A model generated the notes under the pieces. It saw only the letters and a list, made by a program, of their open reading frames with translations. It was not told the DNA's origin and did no database searches. A stretch of 5,909 nt of DNA, from the NCBI GenBank assembly GCA_017614185.1, contig JAGACI010000001.1, positions 1 to 5,909 of the forward strand, in the 5' to 3' direction. The DNA is from Lachnospiraceae bacterium. GTDB taxonomy: Bacteria; Bacillota_A; Clostridia; Lachnospirales; Lachnospiraceae. The position numbers and the translations under genes are program-made. Shown here piece after piece: positions 1 to 3,780 of this stretch; position 1 is the first letter of the stretch; the number at the start of each line of letters is the position of its first letter.

Positions 1-519
1 ATCCCCGCAACAGGTGAGGAGATTACCACAAGGAAAGACCCTCAGGACATTGTATCGGAGCTTGCTTACGGCAAGGCAGCCGAGGTTTATGACAGAGCTC
101 TTGAGATGGATGAGTATTTCAACTCTGATTTCCTTGTAATAGGTTCTGACACCGTAGTTGCCTACAAGGGCGAGATAATGGGTAAACCCAAAGATGAGGA
201 GGACGCAAGGAGAATGCTTAATGAACTCTCCGGCGACGTTCACCAGGTTTACACGGGAGTCTCTCTTCAGTGGAGAACGGGAGGCAAGAAGCACCAGTAT
301 ACTTTTTCTGAGGTTACGGATGTGCATGTCTACATTCTCTCCGATGAGGAGATAGATGCCTATATCAAGACGGGAGAGCCTATGGATAAGGCCGGCGCTT
401 ACGCTATTCAGGGTAAGTTCGCACCTTACATCCGCAAGATTGACGGAGAATATAATACCGTGGTAGGATTTCCTATAGGAAGAGTTTATCAGGAACTTAA
501 GCAGAATAACCTATATTAA
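1..519 (+). CDS. maf: Maf-family nucleotide pyrophosphatase, 5' end cut by window edge
   Basis: Frame 1 is open from the first base to the TAA at 517-519, giving 172 codons. Maf proteins are usually about 190-200 residues, so roughly the first 20-25, including the N-terminal S-x-S-P-R-R type loop, lie outside the window. Visible family motifs are LAYGKAAEV (about codons 21-29), VIGSDTVV (47-53, with the presumed catalytic Asp at 50), MGKP (60-63), A-RRMLNELSGD-H-VYTGV (69-86) and YIKTGEPMDKAGAYAIQGK (121-139), then the IDGEYNTVVGFPI block (147-159). The family hydrolyses non-canonical or ordinary nucleoside triphosphates to monophosphates in the cytoplasm and has been linked to septum control. 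The intact Gln in the AIQG segment suits the dTTP/UTP-type (YhdE-like) branch, but I would not insist on the substrate. An internal ATG at 106 cannot be the real start, because conserved Maf sequence precedes it. The next gene follows after 31 bases and is probably co-transcribed. Confidence 0.93.
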   Translation: MPATGEEITTRKDPQDIVSELAYGKAAEVYDRALEMDEYFNSDFLVIGSDTVVAYKGEIMGKPKDEEDARRMLNELSGDVHQVYTGVSLQWRTGGKKHQYTFSEVTDVHVYILSDEEIDAYIKTGEPMDKAGAYAIQGKFAPYIRKIDGEYNTVVGFPIGRVYQELKQNNLY

Positions 520-550
520 ACATTTCCCATTACAGTAAAGGAGGATAAAT

Positions 551-814
551 ATGCCGGAATTCGATGATGCAGTATTACAGTGTTTTCTTGATAACCAAAA
601 GAAACTTTTTCCGGAGGAAGTAGCCTCTGACTTGGAGGAGGCAGAAGCTTTCCTTGAGGACTGTATGGCTATTGTGGTTAATTCCTCCGAAGAAGTAAGA
701 GAGTACTTTGAGGAGGAAGGCGTTGATGTCTATGACCTTGATGATGATGCGCTTCTTGATTCGGATGAAGTGTTTGAGGTTGGAGACGGCAGATACCTGA
801 TAGTAGAGGCATAA
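551..814 (+). CDS. Very acidic 87-residue protein of unknown function
   Basis: The start is well set: AAAGGAGG at 537-544 sits 6 bases before the ATG. The product has 16 Glu and 13 Asp among 87 residues (one third acidic) against only four Lys/Arg, so its net charge is near -25. There is no signal peptide, transmembrane segment or recognisable enzyme motif. It has two Cys (11 and 38). The pattern looks folded rather than disordered: a helical N-terminal half with an EEAEAFLEDC segment around 29-38, a hydrophobic strand AIVV at 40-43, a helix SSEEVREYFEEEG, a DLDDDALLDSDEVF stretch, and a final GDGRYLIVEA that resembles a closing strand. It lies 31 bases after maf and ends 4 bases before a terminator, so it is the last gene of that unit. 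I have a vague impression of similar small acidic proteins in Lachnospiraceae, but no function I can support. Confidence 0.85.
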   Translation: MPEFDDAVLQCFLDNQKKLFPEEVASDLEEAEAFLEDCMAIVVNSSEEVREYFEEEGVDVYDLDDDALLDSDEVFEVGDGRYLIVEA

Positions 815-817
815 ATT

Positions 818-856
818 AAAGGGTCAGGTCTTTTAATAAAAGATCGGCCCTTTTTT
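818..856 (+). terminator. Intrinsic terminator of the maf unit
   Basis: AAAGGG (818-823) pairs with CCCTTT (848-853). Inside this, TC-A-GGTCTTT pairs with AAAGATCGG, with one bulged A and two G-U wobbles, and the loop is about TAATA. The run TTTTTT follows the CCC at 851-856, partly overlapping the stem. It begins 4 bases after the stop codon of the acidic protein, so it ends that transcript and separates it from the signalling operon downstream. Confidence 0.85.
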
Positions 857-870
857 AATCTGATTTTAAT

Positions 871-964
871 GTTCAATAAAAGACGCTTTAATGAACCTTT
901 GTTAAATTGTTTATTGTCAACAGGACATAAACAAACCAAAAACAATAAACAATTAACTGAAAGG
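871..964 (+). promoter_or_regulatory. Two adjoining palindromes in the leader of the signalling operon
   Basis: Palindrome 1 (871-896): GTTCA-A-TAAAAG pairs with CTTTAATGAAC around an ACG loop, with one mismatch and one bulge. Palindrome 2: the left arm 896-917 pairs with the right arm 942-964 through 21 base pairs. These are an uninterrupted 11-bp block (TTGTTTATTGT with ACAATAAACAA), then GTTAA/TTAAC, then CCTTT/AAAGG, with a bulged A at 904-906 and a bulged TG at 958-959. The loop is 24 bases. The AAAGG of the right arm is part of the Shine-Dalgarno of the next gene. No T-run follows either hairpin, so neither is a terminator. The stretch may be a protein operator or, if transcription starts upstream of 896, an RNA hairpin hiding the ribosome binding site. 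I could not find a convincing -35/-10 pair in this AT-rich stretch. Confidence 0.5.
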
Positions 965-975
965 TGGTATACAAA

Positions 976-1521
976 ATGGATATGTTTGAAAAAGTTGAGA
1001 AGTTGAGAGAGAAAGCAAATGTTAGTTATGAGGAAGCAAAGGAAGCACTTGACCGTTCAAACGGTGACATCCTTGATGCTATGATTCTCCTTGAGAAGGA
1101 AGGCAAGGCAAAGGCAAATGGTGCAGAGAGCTACTCAACCAAGTATGAAGACAACAAGTGCTCACTCGAGAGATTTAAGAACTGCGAAGAGAAGCAGGAG
1201 AGAAAAGAGAGAGCAAAAGAGAACTGCAGAACCTTTGGTGAGAAGTTAAAGAGCCTCTTTAAGAAGAGCATTGAGAACTATCTCGTTGTTGAGAAGGACG
1301 GAGAGAGAATCGTAAAGCTTCCCATCCTTGCAACAATCATCGTTCTTATTTTCACATGGTGGGCAGCATGGATTTTAATCCTTGTTTCACTCGTTCTTGG
1401 ATGCAAGTACTCATTTGAAGGAAAAGAGGATTTCAAGAAGGCAAACGATGTTTGCGACAAGGCCGGTGACATTGCTTCACAGGTAAAAGACAAAGTTGTG
1501 GATGAGTACAACAAGCTTTAA
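976..1521 (+). CDS. UBA/TS-N-like plus DUF4342-like membrane protein
   Basis: The 181-residue product begins at ATG 976, 8 bases after AAAGGTGG (960-967). A GTG at 964 in the same frame lies inside that binding site and is unlikely to be used. Residues 1-44 (FEKVEKLREKANVSYEEAKE, then ALDRSNGDILDAMILLEKEG) match the three-helix UBA-like fold of EF-Ts N-termini: the VSYEEAKEAL and GDILDAMILL elements are characteristic. Residues 45-100 are a polar, charged, probably helical linker with three Cys. Residues 101-148 (YLVVEKDGERIVKLPI, then a hydrophobic segment of about 26 residues at 117-142 containing TWWAAW, then GCKYSFEG) resemble DUF4342. The tail is charged. One membrane pass is predicted, with no signal peptide. 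It lies 26 bases before the response regulator, so it is likely the first gene of a three-gene operon. No biochemical role is established that I can name. It may be a target or accessory of the two-component pair. Domain names rest on memory of the families. Confidence 0.82.
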   Translation: MDMFEKVEKLREKANVSYEEAKEALDRSNGDILDAMILLEKEGKAKANGAESYSTKYEDNKCSLERFKNCEEKQERKERAKENCRTFGEKLKSLFKKSIENYLVVEKDGERIVKLPILATIIVLIFTWWAAWILILVSLVLGCKYSFEGKEDFKKANDVCDKAGDIASQVKDKVVDEYNKL

Positions 1522-1547
1522 TCAGATTTAAGGTTTAGGAGAGCATG

Positions 1548-2249
1548 ATGGAAGATCACATTCTGATTGTTGAAGATGAAGAAAAGTTAGCAAGATTCAT
1601 AGAACTTGAATTAAATCACGAGGGTTATACCGTAAGCAAGGCTTTTGACGGCAGAACCGCACTCGAGATGGCGGAGAATAATGACTACAGTCTGATTTTA
1701 TTGGACATCATGCTTCCCGAACTTAACGGACTTGAGGTTTTAAGGCGCCTGGGCAAATCACACCCGACGCCTGTAATCCTTTTGACCGCAAGGGATGCTG
1801 TTATGGATAAAGTGGCCGGGCTTGATGCCGGAGCCGTTGACTATATAACAAAACCCTTCGCTATAGAAGAACTGCTTGCAAGAATCAGGGTAGCGCTAAA
1901 GCTTCATAAAGGAGCGGTAACCCCTGCTTCCGAAACCAAAGACAGTGAGGGAGTTTTGTCCTGGGGTGCGTTAATCCTCGATGAGCCAAAGCACAGGGTA
2001 ACCTATGACGGAAGAGAGATTAACCTTACAAACAGGGAATTTATCATGCTTAAGGTCCTTTTACAGAATAAGGACATAGTTTTATCAAGAGATACATTGC
2101 TTGAGAAGGTGTGCGGATATGATTACGTCGGAGAAACCAACGTTGTCGACGTTTACGTAAGATTCCTTCGCACCAAGATAGATGAAGAATTTGGAGTTAA
2201 GATGATACAGACTGTCAGAGGAGTAGGATATGTCATCAAGTCAGAATAA
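1548..2249 (+). CDS. OmpR/PhoB-family response regulator
   Basis: The product is a 233-residue DNA-binding response regulator. The receiver domain (about 1-120) carries the acidic pair in LIVEDEEK (Glu9, Asp10), the phospho-acceptor Asp53 in LILLDIMLPELNGLEVL, the switch Thr80 in ILLTARD, and Lys102 in YITKPF. The C-terminal winged helix (about 135-232) has the family signature: INLTNREFIMLKVLL, the recognition helix region NVVDVYVRFLRTKID, and the hairpin TVRGVGYVI. All catalytic positions are intact. The usual GADDYI is GAVDYI here, a mild change. Two ATGs lie in tandem at 1545 and 1548. AGGAG at 1537-1541 is 6 bases from the second and only 3 from the first, so I prefer 1548. The cognate kinase gene overlaps its last 20 bases. 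I would not assign a named orthologue: the sequence fits the broad clostridial OmpR group without a diagnostic target. Confidence 0.95.
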   Translation: MEDHILIVEDEEKLARFIELELNHEGYTVSKAFDGRTALEMAENNDYSLILLDIMLPELNGLEVLRRLGKSHPTPVILLTARDAVMDKVAGLDAGAVDYITKPFAIEELLARIRVALKLHKGAVTPASETKDSEGVLSWGALILDEPKHRVTYDGREINLTNREFIMLKVLLQNKDIVLSRDTLLEKVCGYDYVGETNVVDVYVRFLRTKIDEEFGVKMIQTVRGVGYVIKSE

Positions 2250-3534
2250 CAATGACGCTCAAAGCAAGAGAATGAGGTCAATAAGATGGCGTCTGGCAGC
2301 AGGAGAAGTCTGGAGAAAGATTGGAAGAAGCCTTGGACTTGATATTCTCCTTTGCCTTGTCATAATGACAACCTGGCTTCTTGCCATGGAAAAAGCGAAA
2401 ACCGGAAATATAGATTACTGGGGCAGAGACCATGTATTTACGATTGATGCCGGAAAGAGCGAAGAAACGAATCGTATTTTTAACAGATTTGATTCCCTCA
2501 AGTATACTCTCACCGATGAAGATACGGGAGAAGTATTACTGGAGGAGCATCTTTTAAAAAGATTTGATATTGCTTTTGCCATATTTATAGGGATTTTTGT
2601 CTCACAGATTGTCGTTCACTGGATAAGCTTTCCTGCTGAGAGCGCAAGAGTCAAAAACGTATTAAAACCGTTAAACGATCTTGCCGAAAAGGCAGATGAG
2701 TTTGCAAAGTTTGATTTTTCGGAAGATAAATATCATTTAATTGAGGATAAGATTGACAGTTTAGAGCCCTCGGATGAAAAGCTCATCTCCCTTGGCGATG
2801 AAGACTTAATGGGAATCGAGAGGGCGATGAATTCTCTTTTGCAAAGAATAAGAGAGAACAATAAACAGCAGGCAAGATTCGTAAATGACGCTTCCCATGA
2901 ACTTCGCACCCCTATCGCTGTAATTCAGGGGTATGCCAACATGCTCGCAAGATGGGGAAGAGAGGACGAGAAGGTCCTCGATGAGTCAATCACCGCTATT
3001 CAGAATGAGTCCGACAACATGAAGCGGCTTGTCGAGCAGCTTTTGTTCCTCGCAAGAGGTGATGCAGGAAGAACCCAGCTTAATAAGACTAATGTAGACC
3101 TCAATGCTCTTATGAATGAGGTCTATGAAGAGTCGTTAATGATAGATGAAAATCATATCTACAAGTTTGTCCCGGCCGAAGAGAGTGTAAAGGTAAGTGT
3201 CGATGAAGGCTTAATCAAACAGGCGGTAAGGATTCTTGTAGACAATGCTTCCAAATACACCAAGGAGAAGGATGAGATTATCCTTAAAGTCGGAACCGGA
3301 GATAACAATACGGCGTTTCTTCAGGTTCAGGATTCCGGAATCGGAATGAAGGAGGCGGACGTTGAGCACATGTTTGAACGTTTCTACAGGGCGGATGAAG
3401 CAAGAAGCTTTAACGGAACGGGACTAGGACTGTCAATTGCAAAGTGGATTGTAGACAAGCATGAAGGCCACTTTGAGATAGTTTCAAGAGAGGAACTTGG
3501 AACAAGAATCGGTATCTATTTGAAAAAAATCTAA
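2230..3534 (+). CDS. Two-TM sensor histidine kinase, partner of the adjacent regulator
   Basis: The product is a 434-residue membrane kinase. A basic cytoplasmic N-terminus (1-33) is followed by TM1 (about 35-53, LGLDILLCLVIMTTWLLA), a short external segment of under 60 residues (about 54-111), and TM2 (about 112-132). A HAMP-like linker then runs from about 138 to 212. The H-box FVNDASHELRTPIAVIQGY carries His223 as the phospho-acceptor. The ATPase domain has the N-box VDNASKYT (Asn339), the G1 box DSGIGM (368-373), the F-box FERFYRADEA and the G2 box GTGLGLSI (396-403), all intact. The small external loop argues against a large ligand-binding sensor and favours sensing in or at the membrane. 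The start at ATG 2230 is backed by AGAGGAG (2217-2223), which lies inside the regulator gene 6 bases upstream. The overlap implies translational coupling. No strong terminator follows: only an A/T hairpin around the stop codon (3520-3546) is visible. Confidence 0.95.
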   Translation: MSSSQNNNDAQSKRMRSIRWRLAAGEVWRKIGRSLGLDILLCLVIMTTWLLAMEKAKTGNIDYWGRDHVFTIDAGKSEETNRIFNRFDSLKYTLTDEDTGEVLLEEHLLKRFDIAFAIFIGIFVSQIVVHWISFPAESARVKNVLKPLNDLAEKADEFAKFDFSEDKYHLIEDKIDSLEPSDEKLISLGDEDLMGIERAMNSLLQRIRENNKQQARFVNDASHELRTPIAVIQGYANMLARWGREDEKVLDESITAIQNESDNMKRLVEQLLFLARGDAGRTQLNKTNVDLNALMNEVYEESLMIDENHIYKFVPAEESVKVSVDEGLIKQAVRILVDNASKYTKEKDEIILKVGTGDNNTAFLQVQDSGIGMKEADVEHMFERFYRADEARSFNGTGLGLSIAKWIVDKHEGHFEIVSREELGTRIGIYLKKI

Positions 3535-3548
3535 AAAATTTTTCAAAA

Positions 3549-3588
3549 AGGTATTGACAGGGATTGAATACCTGTATACAATCATACA
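3549..3588 (+). promoter_or_regulatory. Sigma-70/SigA-type promoter of glnN, with inverted repeats
   Basis: A perfect -35 TTGACA (3554-3559) and a -10 TACAAT (3577-3582) are separated by 17 bases, so transcription should start near 3589. The promoter lies entirely after the kinase stop codon and makes glnN a separate unit. Two inverted repeats overlap it: AGGTATT-N11-AATACCT (3549-3573) covers the -35, and TGTAT-N6-ATACA (3573-3588) covers the -10. Either could be an operator. Neither fits the Bacillus GlnR consensus TGTNAN7TNACA. Confidence 0.85.
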
Positions 3589-3614
3589 ATATAAAATACA
3601 AAACGCGAAAGCAA

Positions 3615-3653
3615 AGGCGCTTAGAGATTTAATCTCTAGGCGCCTCTTCTTTT
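3615..3653 (+). terminator. Terminator-like hairpin A in the glnN leader (possible attenuator)
   Basis: AGGCGCTTAGAGAT (3615-3628) pairs with ATCTCTAGGCGCCT (3632-3645) over 14 continuous base pairs including one G-U, closed by a TTA loop. It is followed by CTTCTTTT (3646-3653), an interrupted U-rich run. It stands about 26 bases after the predicted transcription start and far upstream of glnN, so it would act as an attenuator rather than end the kinase transcript alone. It could also help stop read-through from the kinase. The broken T-run makes termination efficiency uncertain. Confidence 0.5.
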
Positions 3654-3669
3654 GCCTCCGGCAAAAGAA
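3647..3669 (+). promoter_or_regulatory. Leader hairpin B, re-using the U-rich run of hairpin A
   Basis: TTCTTTTGCC (3647-3656) and GGCAAAAGAA (3660-3669) form a perfect 10-bp stem with a TCC loop. Its left arm is the U-rich run that follows hairpin A. No T-run follows B itself. The sequence CCTCC at 3655-3659, covering the loop and the two closing Cs, is the exact complement of GGAGG in the glnN Shine-Dalgarno. Confidence 0.6.
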
Positions 3670-3677
3670 AACTAAGA

Positions 3678-3730
3678 TGCGCACTCACGCGAAATGAAGA
3701 TGTTGCATAAATGCAACCGCGTTCGGCGCA
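3678..3730 (+). promoter_or_regulatory. Leader stem C with one-sided internal bulge
   Basis: Three perfectly complementary blocks are nested: TGCGC (3678-3682) with GCGCA (3726-3730), ACGCG (3687-3691) with CGCGT (3718-3722), and GTTGCA (3702-3707) with TGCAAC (3712-3717) around a TAAA loop. Between tiers 1 and 2 lies an ACTC/TCG internal loop. Between tiers 2 and 3 there is a 10-base bulge, AAATGAAGAT, on the 5' side only, with tiers 2 and 3 directly abutting on the 3' side. Sixteen Watson-Crick pairs with such asymmetric unpaired segments look like an RNA with a binding pocket rather than a chance palindrome. Hairpin D (GGAATT/AATTCC with a CG-CAAG-CG tip, 3731-3752) stacks immediately after it. 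Confidence 0.55.
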
Positions 3731-3764
3731 GGAATTCCGCAAGCGTAATTCCATTAAATGTACC

Positions 3765-3772
3765 TAAGGAGG
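3765..3772 (+). promoter_or_regulatory. Near-perfect Shine-Dalgarno of glnN
   Basis: TAAGGAGG ends 8 bases before the ATG at 3781 and is an almost full complement of the 16S rRNA 3' end. This predicts strong translation unless it is masked, and it fixes the glnN start. Confidence 0.9.
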
Positions 3773-3780
3773 ATTAAAGA

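Larger units (their letters stand above)
3589..3764 (+). promoter_or_regulatory. Structured 5' leader RNA of glnN, candidate cis-regulatory element
   Basis: About 176 bases between the predicted transcription start and the glnN ribosome binding site form at least four hairpins in series, three of them with GC-rich cores, in otherwise AT-rich surroundings. They are hairpin A (3615-3645), hairpin B (3647-3669), a three-tier stem C (3678-3730) and hairpin D (3731-3752), all listed separately where useful. Several segments can pair in more than one way, as expected of a switch. I looked for the cyanobacterial glutamine riboswitch (glnA motif) core and do not see it. No T-box, SAM or other element I know fits. 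The effector is unknown. Glutamine, ammonium status or an RNA-binding antiterminator would be logical for this gene. Confidence 0.6.

Noticed and set aside
106..108. ATG at 106 as the start of the Maf gene
   Set aside because: Conserved Maf sequence (LAYGKAAEV and preceding residues) is encoded upstream in the same open frame, which continues past the left edge of the window.
730..945. Minus-strand open frame of 71 codons
   Set aside because: It overlaps the acidic gene and its terminator, its residues reflect the antisense of Asp/Glu codons, and it lacks a ribosome binding site.
899..948. Candidate promoter hexamers (TTGTTA, TTGTCA with CATAAA or CAATAA) before the signalling operon
   Set aside because: Spacings of 21-23 bases are outside the usual 16-18. 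In AT-rich DNA such matches carry no weight.
964..975. GTG at 964 as the start of the UBA/DUF4342-like protein, adding four residues
   Set aside because: This GTG is inside the AAAGGTGG binding site. The ATG at 976 has correct spacing and begins directly before the conserved helical domain.
3520..3546. TTGAAAAA/TTTTTCAA inverted repeat around the kinase stop as an intrinsic terminator
   Set aside because: The stem is almost wholly A-T with no GC core and no clean T-run after it. It is too weak to call.
3589..3764. Cyanobacterial-type glutamine riboswitch in the glnN leader
   Set aside because: I could not find its conserved core bases or its arrangement of junction and stems. The leader's architecture is different.
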